A stretch of 64,000 bases of DNA from JBKQVT01 sp963727245 (GCA_963727245.1 CAVSFO010000019.1:40675-104674); one strand, 5' to 3'; positions 56,201 through 63,826 are shown, counted from the first letter of the stretch. Numbers and translations are program-made. Notes: generated from the letters alone by a model not told the origin.

Positions 56201-56291
56201 TGTCGAGCATCGGCACGCCCGGCTCGATGGCCAGGGGGCGATAGTCGCGGGCCTCGTCAGACAGATCGACGCGAACGAATCGTGTAGCCAT
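50245..56291 (-). CDS. Giant membrane-anchored Ig-like (Big2) protein with N-terminal zinc ribbon; three frame breaks
   Basis: About 2,015 residues if joined. The cytosolic N-terminus (~200 residues) contains LRSLLQDELSRLKDRLDKAR and a zinc ribbon with Cys165, 170, 184 and 187. After a basic stretch, a frame change at about 55,682 leads to one membrane helix (RPALALLLLLAAAGLLGWKF). The rest is a long chain of bacterial Ig-like domains, each with motifs such as LRLEVGDTTRLPIVG, LVVGEIADLSIVSPS and GVSPGPAEVAFALGDKVANV. Further frame changes are at about 53,815 and 52,612. It is first in the minus arm, before SrfC and SrfB. It probably spans the envelope as a stalk or adhesin-like structure. 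Confidence 0.85.
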
Positions 56292-56708
56292 GGCTCAACC
56301 ACCTGGAAAGATGAACCCCGATCGGCCCGGACTGCCCGCCGCGCGCAGCGAAGACCCCCGGCGCAAGCAGACCGCTGCTCTGCGGCGGGTCTACGGCGCG
56401 CGCCATACGGAGCGAGAGAGGGTGCGAGCAAGTTGCCTATACCTCGGTTCCAAAATCCCCGCGCCGCCCTGGCCGCGTCTCCGCGGCCAGGTTCCGGTTC
56501 CCCCGGTGTGTTGGCACGCCTACGCAAGCGTGGCGGCGCAATCCGGATTCTTCTGCCTCTAACCTATTAGCGTAAACGTTCCGGCCCAAACGAGCAACCC
56601 ATATACCAGAGAGGGGGATGGTTTGCATGGAGGGAGCAAGGGGGCTATTCTAGGTTCGGACCTTCCCGCAAGGATTATTCCCCCCGAAACCCCAAAAAGG
56701 GCCGTTCC
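56292..56708. promoter_or_regulatory. Divergent intergenic region between the two arms
   Basis: 417 bp separate the first genes of the minus and plus arms, the only place from which both operons could be transcribed apart. It has a GC-rich palindrome (CTGGCCGCGTCTCCGCGGCC, with AG) at about 56,471 and AT-richer sequence (CTAACCTATTAGCGTAAAC) at about 56,560-56,580. That segment could hold a plus-strand promoter, but I cannot assign -35 and -10 boxes. I see no gene here. Confidence 0.5.
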
Positions 56709-57920
56709 ATGTCGTTGGGCCGGTTCGTCTACTACTGTGCCGTCGTGGGCGGCTGGGCGGCCTTCGCCGCCTGGATGCTCGCCGAAGGGCTGCTGCTGCA
56801 CGGCGGAGAGGCCTTCGGAACGCTGACCGTCATGGGCGTCGGCGCCCTGGTCGGGGCCGCCATCGGGGCCGGGTTGAATCTCGTCTCCGGCATGACCAAT
56901 GCCCAATGGCGGCGGCAACTCGCCCGGCTCCCTTCCGGCTTGCTCGGCGGCGGCATCGGCGGGGCCGTCGGCGGCCTGCTGGGAAACCTCGCCTTCCTGG
57001 TCCTCCCGCTGACGCTGAGCCGGGCGGTGGGCTGGATGATCATGGGCCTGGCCATCGGCGCCGCCGAAGGAATCTACGAAAAATCCAGCCGCAAGTGCCG
57101 CAACGGCGCCATCGGCGGGGCGCTGGGCGGCCTGCTGGGCGGCCTGCTCTTCCAGGCCATCGCCTCCGATTCCAGCATGGCTGCGCGGGCAACCGCCTTC
57201 GTCATCCTGGGCACGGCCATCGGCGCCCTGGTCGGCCTGACCCAACTCGTCCTCAAGGAAGCCTGGCTGACCGTCGTCGACGGCTTCCGGCCGGGCAGAG
57301 AACTGATTCTCGGCCAAAACGTCACGATGCTGGGGCGCGGGGACCATCTGCCGCTGCCGTTTCTCGGCTATCCGGGACGGGACCTGGAGCCCGAGCACGC
57401 CCGTATCACCCGGCAGCTCGACGGACGCTACGTCCTGGAAGACAATCGCAGCCGGCTGGGCACCCGGCTCAACGGTCAGCCGTTGCAGGCAGCCACGCCC
57501 TTGAAGGACGGCGACCTCATCAAACTCGGCTCGAACCTCGTCCGCTTCAACTCGCGGCAGTGGGGACGCCAACGAGCGGCGGTCGTGCCGGCCGTGCCGG
57601 CGGCTGCCATGCCGGCCGGTGGCATGGGGTTGCCGCCACCGCCACCGCCGCCGAAGCCCATGGTTGCGTCGGGTATCGCGCCGCCGCCGCCCCCATCAAC
57701 CCCGTCGCCGCCGTCACCGCCTCTGCCCCCTGCGCCGTCGGTGGCCCCGTCGCCGCCTGTGCCATCTGCGCCGTCGGCGGCCTCGTCGCCGCCCTATCGG
57801 TCTGCGTCCTCGGCGTCGCCGACGTTGCCTGGCGGGGCGGTGCCCCCGCCGCCGCGCCGCCCGCTGGCCGCGCCGCGTATCCCGCCGCCCCCGCCGCCGC
57901 GGGGCGAAACGCGGCCGTGA
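56709..57920 (+). CDS. FHA-domain membrane protein with Gly-rich helices
   Basis: 403 residues, preceded by AAAAAGGG. Several membrane segments with glycine-zipper spacing (GALVGAAIGAGLNLVSG; GGIGGAVGGLLGNLAFLVLP; GGALGGLLGGLLFQAI) occupy residues 5-185. An FHA domain follows (about 195-282): LGRG (208-211), EPEHARIT (227-234, where SxxH is usual) and GTRLNGQPL. FHA domains bind phosphothreonine. The C-terminus is about 120 residues of Pro/Ser/Ala-rich sequence. It is the first gene of the plus arm, and its FHA domain is the natural reader for the phosphorylation enzymes encoded next. Confidence 0.88.
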   Translation: MSLGRFVYYCAVVGGWAAFAAWMLAEGLLLHGGEAFGTLTVMGVGALVGAAIGAGLNLVSGMTNAQWRRQLARLPSGLLGGGIGGAVGGLLGNLAFLVLPLTLSRAVGWMIMGLAIGAAEGIYEKSSRKCRNGAIGGALGGLLGGLLFQAIASDSSMAARATAFVILGTAIGALVGLTQLVLKEAWLTVVDGFRPGRELILGQNVTMLGRGDHLPLPFLGYPGRDLEPEHARITRQLDGRYVLEDNRSRLGTRLNGQPLQAATPLKDGDLIKLGSNLVRFNSRQWGRQRAAVVPAVPAAAMPAGGMGLPPPPPPPKPMVASGIAPPPPPSTPSPPSPPLPPAPSVAPSPPVPSAPSAASSPPYRSASSASPTLPGGAVPPPPRRPLAAPRIPPPPPPRGETRP

Positions 57921-58025
57921 GGCCAGACCCTTGACATCCCCTCTGGCTGCGGGTAGGCTGGAAATCGAATCGGAAAGAGATCCCAAGTCCCTCGATTAGT
58001 TCCTCTTGCGGAAGGCCGCAAATTT

Positions 58026-58107
58026 GTAGGGTGGGTCGAGCGCAGCGAGCCCCACCATCGGTTTCTCGCGGATCGTGGTGGGGCTCGCTGCGCTCGACCC
58101 ACCCTAC
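58026..58107. repeat. GTAGGGTGGGTCGAGC palindromic element (copy 6)
   Basis: GTAGGGTGGGTCGAGCGCAG at the left and CTGCGCTCGACCCACCCTAC at the right are exact complements. It lies inside the plus arm, 31 bp before the kinase start, where it would be transcribed as a hairpin within the operon leader. Confidence 0.92.
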
Positions 58108-58137
58108 AGACGCCTCCGCAACAGAAACCAACCTGCC

Positions 58138-60579
58138 ATGTCCTGGCCGCTGGCCTCCCACTTCAGTGCCATGCTGCAAAACCCCCAGGTCGCCTTTCGC
58201 GATCCGCGGTTGCAGCAGAGCAGGATCGAGAAGGACCAGCGGAACCAGCCGCGGCCCTGGGCCGGGGCCTTCGCGGTGGTCTACAAGGCCTTCAGCCCCG
58301 ACGACCAGCGCCCCTTCGCGGTGCGGGTCTTCACCAGCGAATCGCCGGAACGCCGCGAACGCTACGAGCTTATCGCCGCCTACGCCAAGGACCACAAGCC
58401 CCGCTGCCTGGTCGAATTCGAATACCGCGACCAGAGCATCCGCTCGGCCGGCGACGGCAAATGGTATCCGGTGATCCTCATGGAATGGGTGCAGGGCGAA
58501 ACGCTCTTCAACTGGCTCCGGGACCGCTGCCGGGAGGGCAACGGCGAGGCCGTCGGCTTCATCGCCGACCGCTGGTTGGACGCGGTCAAGGAGCTGGCCG
58601 ACGCCGCGATCGCCCACGGCGACCTGCAACATGGCAACGTCATGGTGACTCCCGGCAACGAGATCAAGCTGGTCGATTACGACTGCATGTGCGTGCCGGC
58701 GCTGGTGGGACGCCGCAATCTCGAAGTCGGCGTCGAGCCCTACCAGCATCCCGAGCGGAACGCCAAGACGCTGTTGTCGCTGGACCTCGACCACTTCTCG
58801 GCGCTGATGATTTACGTGGCTTTGCGGGCGCTGGCGGCCCAGCCGCAGTTCTGGAGCAAGTACGTCGAGTCGCCGGGCTACGACAAGCTGCTCTTCCGCC
58901 GCGAAGACCTGCAATCGCCCATCACTTCCCCCTTGTATCGGGACCTGATGCGGCTGGCCGGCCCCGACGTGAAGGAGTTGACCGAGCAGCTTGTCGCGCT
59001 CAGCCGCCAGCGGATGGACCAGCTCACGCCGCTGAGTCAATTGGTCCATTCCTATGCGAAGGTCGAGCGGCTGTTGGTGGCGCGGCAATGGAACGCCGCC
59101 GTGCACCTGCTCAATCGCCGCGGCAACTTCCGCGACGCGCCGGAGCACTTGCAGCCGCTGATACGCGAGGCCTACGAATTCGTTTGCCGGCAAGAGGCGT
59201 GGGCGGCCTTCGCCAAGATTCCCGGCGACGCCAGCGAGGCCGTGGACCGGCGGCTGGTGGCGGCCTGGAACGAGGACTTGTTTGCGGGCTTTCCGCCGGC
59301 CGAACAGCAGCGGTCCCGCCTGGCCGAGGCGCGGCGGCGCGTGCAGGTCGTCGATCGCCTCCGCCACCTGGTCCAGCAGAGCACCGGCGGCGCGGCGCTG
59401 GCCGATGAAAAACACCTGCTGGAAGCGGCGGCGCAGCTTCCCCCGGGCTATCACTACAGCCTGCAAGAGCGGCTCCAGCGGGCCGAAAAGTGCGTGGCCG
59501 CCATCACGCGGCTGGAGGCCGCCCTGAGCGACCCGGCCAGCGAGGCGGCGATCGTCACGGCCTGGCGGGTGGTCCAGGAGGCGCACGCCGAGCACCTCGT
59601 CGGCAAGGCAGGGAACGGCCGGGTGGCCATCGCGCAGCAGCGCGTCCCCTTGCTGAAGTTGCTGGCGGAGATCCCCGAAACTCTCCCCCAGGACCAGCGC
59701 GACGCACGGCTGCTGGCCGCCTGGCAGGAAGAAGTCCTGGCCGGCTGCCTGGAAGCGGAACCGTGGCGCTTCCTCTACGACCAGGCGGTGCAGCGGCGCG
59801 AAGTGCTCGGGCACCTGCGGACGGCGGTCGACGAGCACGACGAGGCGGCCATCGTCGAGTGGACGCGGCAGCCCTGCCTGGCCGGATACCCGTTGCCGGC
59901 CGCCTGGGCCGAGCCCATCAAGACGGCCCGCGCCCGCGCCCGCCGCACCGAAGCCATGTTGGCGGCCTTGGAGAAGGGGCAGCAGGGGGCGTTTTACGAA
60001 TGCTTCGACGTGCAGGCGGTCCGCCGCGCGGCCGAGCGCTTCGAGCCGCAGCGGGCCTTGCTGGCGGAGTGGATCCGCGCCGAGGTGCTGCCGCCGGAAA
60101 AACTGGGGCTGCAAGCGGCCGGGGGCACGGAGAGCCTGGAGGCCGTCAATGAGCCCGAGGGCGACTGGCGCGTGCAATGGACGTGGCCGGCCCCGCGGCT
60201 GGCCGACCGCTGCCTGCTGGCCGTTTGCCCGGCCCAGCCCACGGCGGCCGACGATCCGCAGACGGTGGCCGCCTATCTCCGCCTCTCGATCGGGCGGCCG
60301 GAGTGGGACAGCGGCGGCAGCAGCCGCCTGCTCCGCAGCGAAGAGGTCTGGCAGGGCGCTTACGTGGTGGTCTGGGCGATCGTCGATCCGGGATTTGGCA
60401 GCTTTGTCAGTCAGCCGCTGGTGCTCGGTCAGATCCAGCGCCGTTCGCGCTGGAAATGGAAGGGACTGCGGGTCTTTGCGTCCCGCCGTCAGGAGAAAGG
60501 GGAGGAGGGGGACCAGGGGTCGGGGGCCAGGGATAGCTCCCGCCCTCCAAGCCCACCGGCTGCGGCCGGTGGGAATTGA
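58138..60579 (+). CDS. Atypical protein-kinase-fold protein with long helical C-terminal region
   Basis: 813 residues from the ATG at 58138 (MSWPLASHFSAML). The kinase core spans about 40-330. The glycine loop is weak (WAGAFAVVYKAF), the beta-3 lysine position is Arg63 (FAVRVF), the catalytic loop is HGDLQHGNVMV (Asp162), and the metal motif is DYD (Asp180) in KLVDYDCM. The catalytic and metal Asp residues remain but the ATP-anchoring Lys is replaced. The HGDLQHGN/DYD pair is typical of a bacterial kinase-like family. A ~480-residue helical part follows. The last ~14 residues (SSRPPSPPAAAGGN) are encoded by the intergenic repeat at 60549. It belongs to the TerY-type kinase/phosphatase/VWA set. 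Confidence 0.87.
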   Translation: MSWPLASHFSAMLQNPQVAFRDPRLQQSRIEKDQRNQPRPWAGAFAVVYKAFSPDDQRPFAVRVFTSESPERRERYELIAAYAKDHKPRCLVEFEYRDQSIRSAGDGKWYPVILMEWVQGETLFNWLRDRCREGNGEAVGFIADRWLDAVKELADAAIAHGDLQHGNVMVTPGNEIKLVDYDCMCVPALVGRRNLEVGVEPYQHPERNAKTLLSLDLDHFSALMIYVALRALAAQPQFWSKYVESPGYDKLLFRREDLQSPITSPLYRDLMRLAGPDVKELTEQLVALSRQRMDQLTPLSQLVHSYAKVERLLVARQWNAAVHLLNRRGNFRDAPEHLQPLIREAYEFVCRQEAWAAFAKIPGDASEAVDRRLVAAWNEDLFAGFPPAEQQRSRLAEARRRVQVVDRLRHLVQQSTGGAALADEKHLLEAAAQLPPGYHYSLQERLQRAEKCVAAITRLEAALSDPASEAAIVTAWRVVQEAHAEHLVGKAGNGRVAIAQQRVPLLKLLAEIPETLPQDQRDARLLAAWQEEVLAGCLEAEPWRFLYDQAVQRREVLGHLRTAVDEHDEAAIVEWTRQPCLAGYPLPAAWAEPIKTARARARRTEAMLAALEKGQQGAFYECFDVQAVRRAAERFEPQRALLAEWIRAEVLPPEKLGLQAAGGTESLEAVNEPEGDWRVQWTWPAPRLADRCLLAVCPAQPTAADDPQTVAAYLRLSIGRPEWDSGGSSRLLRSEEVWQGAYVVVWAIVDPGFGSFVSQPLVLGQIQRRSRWKWKGLRVFASRRQEKGEEGDQGSGARDSSRPPSPPAAAGGN

Positions 60580-60639
60580 AGCGGCAGGCGGCGTCCTTCC
60601 CACCGGACGCGACCCGCTGCGCGGGTGCCCGGTGGGCTT
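60549..60639. repeat. AAGCCCACCGGC-type palindromic repeat (copy 4), overlapping the kinase 3' end
   Basis: AAGCCCACCGGCTGCGGCCG at the left and CCCGGTGGGCTT at the right, with the inner GACCCGCTGCGCGGGTGCC hairpin also seen in copy 3. The left arm overlaps the last codons of the kinase gene, so the kinase reading frame now ends in repeat DNA. Confidence 0.85.
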
Positions 60640-60732
60640 GGGAATTGGGAACTGCCGGCTTGTATTTTTGCCGGGACGAATGAGAATTGAGGGGTAATCG
60701 ATCTGCCGCCCGCGCGGCACGAGGAGGTCCGC

Positions 60733-61599
60733 ATGTTGCGTCCGCCGTATTCGCAAGAGATTAGTCGCCAGAACAAGGCGTGCTTCCTGTTCCTGCTGGA
60801 CCAGTCGTTCTCGATGGAGGAACCGCTGGGCAATTCGTCGAACCGCAAGTGCGACGAGTTGATGGCGGCCATCAACGGCTGGCTGCAAAATATGGCGATC
60901 CGCGCCAGCGGCGACGAGGGGATCAAGGATTGGATGGACATCGGCGTCTTCGGCTATCGCACCGATCAGAACGCCACGCCCATCCTGGAGTCGGCGCTGT
61001 TGGGCCCGCTGGCCGGTCGCATGTTGGTTTCCATCAGCGAGATCGGCGCCGCCCCGGCGCGGATCGACAATCGCGTCCAATACCTCCCCGACGAAGAGAC
61101 CGGGGAGATGATCCAGATTCCCTGCGACGTGCCGGTTTGGGTCGATCCGCGGGCGGAAGGGGGCACGCCCATGTGCCACATGCTCTATCACGCCCATCAA
61201 ATCCTGGCCGAGTGGATCGGCCAGCACCCGCGCAGCTTTCCGCCCATCGTGGTCCACATTACCGACGGCGAATCGCAGGACGGCAATCCGATCCCCTACG
61301 CCGAGGCGTTGAAGTCGCTGAAGACCGAGGACGGCAACGTGCTCGTGTTCAACTGCCATTTATCGATGACGGCGGCCGACCCCTTCATGTTTCCCGCCAC
61401 CAACGTCGGCTTGCCCGACGAGCTGGCCCGGGCGTTGTTCCACATGTCCAGCGTGCTGCCGGAGCCGTTCTATCGCCATGCCGTGATGGAGGGCTTCCCC
61501 TTGCAGGCCAACGCCCGCGGCATGGCCTTCAACGCCGACATGGTGTGCTTGATCCAGTTTCTCAACATGGGTACCCAAGCGGCGCCGGGATTGCGCTAG
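60733..61599 (+). CDS. TerY-like von Willebrand factor A protein
   Basis: 288 residues, ribosome site CACGAGGAGGTCCGC. It is a single VWA domain with a complete metal-ion site: DQSFSM (Asp23, Ser25, Ser27), GGTPM (Thr145) and ITDGES (Asp178). No signal peptide, so it is cytosolic, as are TerY-type VWA proteins. An insert at about 112-142 (YLPDEETGEMIQIPCDVPVW) lies before the Thr site. The PP2C gene starts 13 bp downstream. With the kinase and phosphatase it makes the three-gene set known from tellurium-resistance-associated (TerY) loci. Confidence 0.92.
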   Translation: MLRPPYSQEISRQNKACFLFLLDQSFSMEEPLGNSSNRKCDELMAAINGWLQNMAIRASGDEGIKDWMDIGVFGYRTDQNATPILESALLGPLAGRMLVSISEIGAAPARIDNRVQYLPDEETGEMIQIPCDVPVWVDPRAEGGTPMCHMLYHAHQILAEWIGQHPRSFPPIVVHITDGESQDGNPIPYAEALKSLKTEDGNVLVFNCHLSMTAADPFMFPATNVGLPDELARALFHMSSVLPEPFYRHAVMEGFPLQANARGMAFNADMVCLIQFLNMGTQAAPGLR

Positions 61600-61612
61600 T
61601 CACGGTGGGGCG

Positions 61613-62584
61613 ATGCGATTCGAATCGCGAATATTCAAACTCGCCAAAGACCCCGAGCATCCGGGCGAATACCAGGATGCCTGCCAGGTCGATGCCGCCC
61701 GGGGCATCGCCGTCATCGCCGACGGCGTTTCGTCGGCCATTTTCTCGGCGCAGTGGGCCAACGTCCTGGTCGAGGCGGTCATCGCCGACGCCCCCGATCC
61801 CAACGACGGCCCGGCGTTGGCCGCCTGGCTGCGGAAGCAGCGCCGCGCCTGGACCGAGCGCATCGACACCTCGACGCTGGCCTGGTTCCAACGCGCCAAG
61901 CTGCCGCTGGGGGCGTTTTCCACGCTCCTCTGGGTCCGCATCGTCGAGACCGACCAGGACCAGCCCGGGGCCTTCGGGGCCTATCGCCTGCAGGGCTTCG
62001 CCATCGGCGACAGTTGCCTCTTCCAGGTCCGCCGCGGCGAGCTGGTGCGGAGCTTCCCCCTGCAAACCTCCGCCGAGTTCCAGGCCGATCCGATCGTGCT
62101 GGGCAGCATCGACCTGAAGCGCGACCACCTCATGCAATTCATGGTGCTCGACGAACTCTGCTATCCCGACGACTTGCTCGTCTTGTGCACCGACGCCCTG
62201 GCCGAATGGTCGATGCGGACGCAAGAGGCCGGCGCGGGCCCCGACTGGGATAGCTATCGCCAGGTGTCCGAGGCCCAGTGGCAGGCCCAGATCGCCGAAC
62301 TGCGGCACGTCCGCCACATCCGCTACGACGACACGACCCTGGCCCTGCTGCGCGTGCTGGCCGAGACGCCGGCGCGGACCGGCGGCGGGCCGGCCGGGCC
62401 CCTGGGCGAGCTGAACATCGAAGAGTGGTCGAAGAAGGTCAAGGCCGTCTCCGAGCAGATCACCGAACAGATCTCCGGGCAGATCGACCAGGTTTCCGGG
62501 CAGGTGCTGCGAGGCATGAAGAAGCTCAAGGAACAGGCCCTGAAAAAATACCGCGAGAAATTCGGCCCCGACCGGAAGGGATGA
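61613..62584 (+). CDS. PP2C-type Ser/Thr phosphatase with C-terminal coiled coil
   Basis: 323 residues. PPM metal ligands are present: Asp22 in EYQDACQVD, Asp37-Gly38 in IADGVSS, Asp133 in AIGDSCLF, Asp194 in LCTDALAEW, and Asp239-Asp240 in RYDDTTLAL. It would remove phosphates placed by the neighbouring kinase. After the catalytic domain (to about 250) comes a ~50-residue amphipathic helix (SEQITEQISGQIDQVSGQVL), which may be a membrane-surface or coiled-coil tail. The stop overlaps the next start as ATGA, so the two are translationally coupled. Confidence 0.92.
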   Translation: MRFESRIFKLAKDPEHPGEYQDACQVDAARGIAVIADGVSSAIFSAQWANVLVEAVIADAPDPNDGPALAAWLRKQRRAWTERIDTSTLAWFQRAKLPLGAFSTLLWVRIVETDQDQPGAFGAYRLQGFAIGDSCLFQVRRGELVRSFPLQTSAEFQADPIVLGSIDLKRDHLMQFMVLDELCYPDDLLVLCTDALAEWSMRTQEAGAGPDWDSYRQVSEAQWQAQIAELRHVRHIRYDDTTLALLRVLAETPARTGGGPAGPLGELNIEEWSKKVKAVSEQITEQISGQIDQVSGQVLRGMKKLKEQALKKYREKFGPDRKG

Positions 62585-63579
62585 TCATGCGCTGCTCGTG
62601 CGGACGGGAAAATGCCCTCGGCGCCGCCCGGTGCCCCCAATGCGGCAAGCGACTGGTGGCCGGCATGGATGCGGGCCGCCTGGCCGTCGACGCGGCGGCC
62701 CTGCTGGCCCTGGCGGTCGCCTTGGGCATGGTCTTCCTCCTCGACCGCGGCTGCGCCGGCCGGCCTGAAAAGATCGAAGTCGCCGAACCCGCCAACGTGG
62801 CGCGCGAGCATCCGCTGCAACTGGCCGTCACGCCGCCGCAGTACGACGACATGGGAAAACTGCTCGACACGCTCGGCAGCGGCTACCGCTACACCCCCAT
62901 CACCATGGAGGACCTGCTGGACGCCAGGCGGCTGCGCAAGTTCGACGTCGTCTTCCTCACCTGCGGCGGCGTGCCGCAGGAGTGGCTCGGCCGGCAGACG
63001 GGGCCCGGGCAGCGCGACTCGGCGGGCGTCTTTCGCGCCAAGCCGGAAATCTGCGACCGGCTCCGCAAGTCGCTGCGCGGCTTCGTCGACGTCGGCGGCA
63101 CGCTCTACGTCTCCGACTGGCAGTTCGGCCTGCTGGCCATCGCGTTCCCCGAGTTCATCGACCGCGCCAAGGCCGCCCGCGGCACCGAGCAGACCGTCCA
63201 CGCCGAGGTGCTCGACCCGGGACTGCAAAAACTGCTGGGCAAGACCACCGACTTGAAGTTCGAGCGGCCCGCCTGGCAGCCGGCGGCCTTCCGGGAATCG
63301 AAAGTGACCACCGCCATGCGCGGCAGCTACGAAACGGAGGCCGACGGCCGGCGGACGGCCGCCCTGCTGGTGCGGTTCTCCTTCGGCGAAGGCACGGTCA
63401 TCTTCACTTCGTTCCACAACGAGGCGCAGAACAGCCGGACGGAGCTGGACTTGCTCCGCTACCTGGTCTTCAGCGCGGTCAATGCGCAGCTCGACGCCGG
63501 CGTGCAGCGGACCATGGTCCGCGGCGGCTTCTCGCCGGTGGAGCGGAACCTGTTCAGCGCCTCGGGCGGCCGGCAGTAG
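62581..63579 (+). CDS. Zinc-ribbon, single-helix protein with Rossmann-like/GATase-like outer domain
   Basis: 332 residues to the TAG at 63577. A short N-terminal zinc ribbon (CSCGRENALGAARCPQCGKR) precedes one membrane helix (VDAAALLALAVALGMVFLLD). The outer domain has the alternating pattern of a glutamine-amidotransferase-like or ThuA-like fold: RKFDVVFLTCGGVPQEWLGR, LRGFVDVGGTLYVSDWQFGL, VRFSFGEGTVIFTSFHNEAQ. No catalytic Cys-His pair is obvious, so it may be a binding domain. The same frame continues after the TAG into a beta-sandwich domain (63583-63825). It is the last protein of the plus arm and is coupled to the phosphatase by an ATGA overlap. Confidence 0.85.
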   Translation: MIMRCSCGRENALGAARCPQCGKRLVAGMDAGRLAVDAAALLALAVALGMVFLLDRGCAGRPEKIEVAEPANVAREHPLQLAVTPPQYDDMGKLLDTLGSGYRYTPITMEDLLDARRLRKFDVVFLTCGGVPQEWLGRQTGPGQRDSAGVFRAKPEICDRLRKSLRGFVDVGGTLYVSDWQFGLLAIAFPEFIDRAKAARGTEQTVHAEVLDPGLQKLLGKTTDLKFERPAWQPAAFRESKVTTAMRGSYETEADGRRTAALLVRFSFGEGTVIFTSFHNEAQNSRTELDLLRYLVFSAVNAQLDAGVQRTMVRGGFSPVERNLFSASGGRQ

Positions 63580-63582
63580 CTG

Positions 63583-63825
63583 GTGGGGACGTACGAGTGC
63601 GGCGGCGCGCGGTCGTTGCAGTTCGTCTTGGGCTTCGAGGACCGCGGCGCGCGGCTGCGGCTGAGCGTCGCCGGCCCCGACGGCGTCCGGCTGGAGAAGG
63701 AGGGGACCTCGACTTTTACCATCGAGGTGCCGGAGGCCGCCGCCGGCAAGTGGCACTACACGGTCACGCCCGTCGAGGTGCCGTATCCGAATTTCCCCTT
63801 CAGTCTGACGGTGGGGGAAAAGTGA
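63583..63825 (+). CDS. Beta-sandwich domain continuing in frame after an amber codon
   Basis: In the same frame as the preceding gene, separated only by TAG and one sense codon (CAG TAG CTG GTG). It encodes about 80 residues with beta-strand spacing: CGGARSLQFVLGFEDRGARL, LRLSVAGPDGVRLEKEGTST, GKWHYTVTPVEVPYPNFPFS. The ending is of a carbohydrate- or pre-peptidase-C-like sandwich. A GTG at 63583 could start it independently, but no ribosome site precedes it. It is most simply the C-terminal domain of the upstream protein, reached by read-through or separated by a base error. Confidence 0.6.
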   Translation: MGTYECGGARSLQFVLGFEDRGARLRLSVAGPDGVRLEKEGTSTFTIEVPEAAAGKWHYTVTPVEVPYPNFPFSLTVGEK

Positions 63826-63826
63826 A

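Noticed and set aside
16666..58107. Considering the repeated palindromes as a CRISPR array
   Set aside because: The copies are scattered across 40 kb, have variable loops and no regular spacers; no cas gene is present.
57547..61359. A minus-strand open frame of 1,270 codons opposite the FHA, kinase and VWA genes
   Set aside because: It is a by-product of high GC and codon bias. It crosses two intergenic repeats and has His/Asp/Arg-rich composition without domains, while the plus strand encodes clear kinase and VWA motifs.
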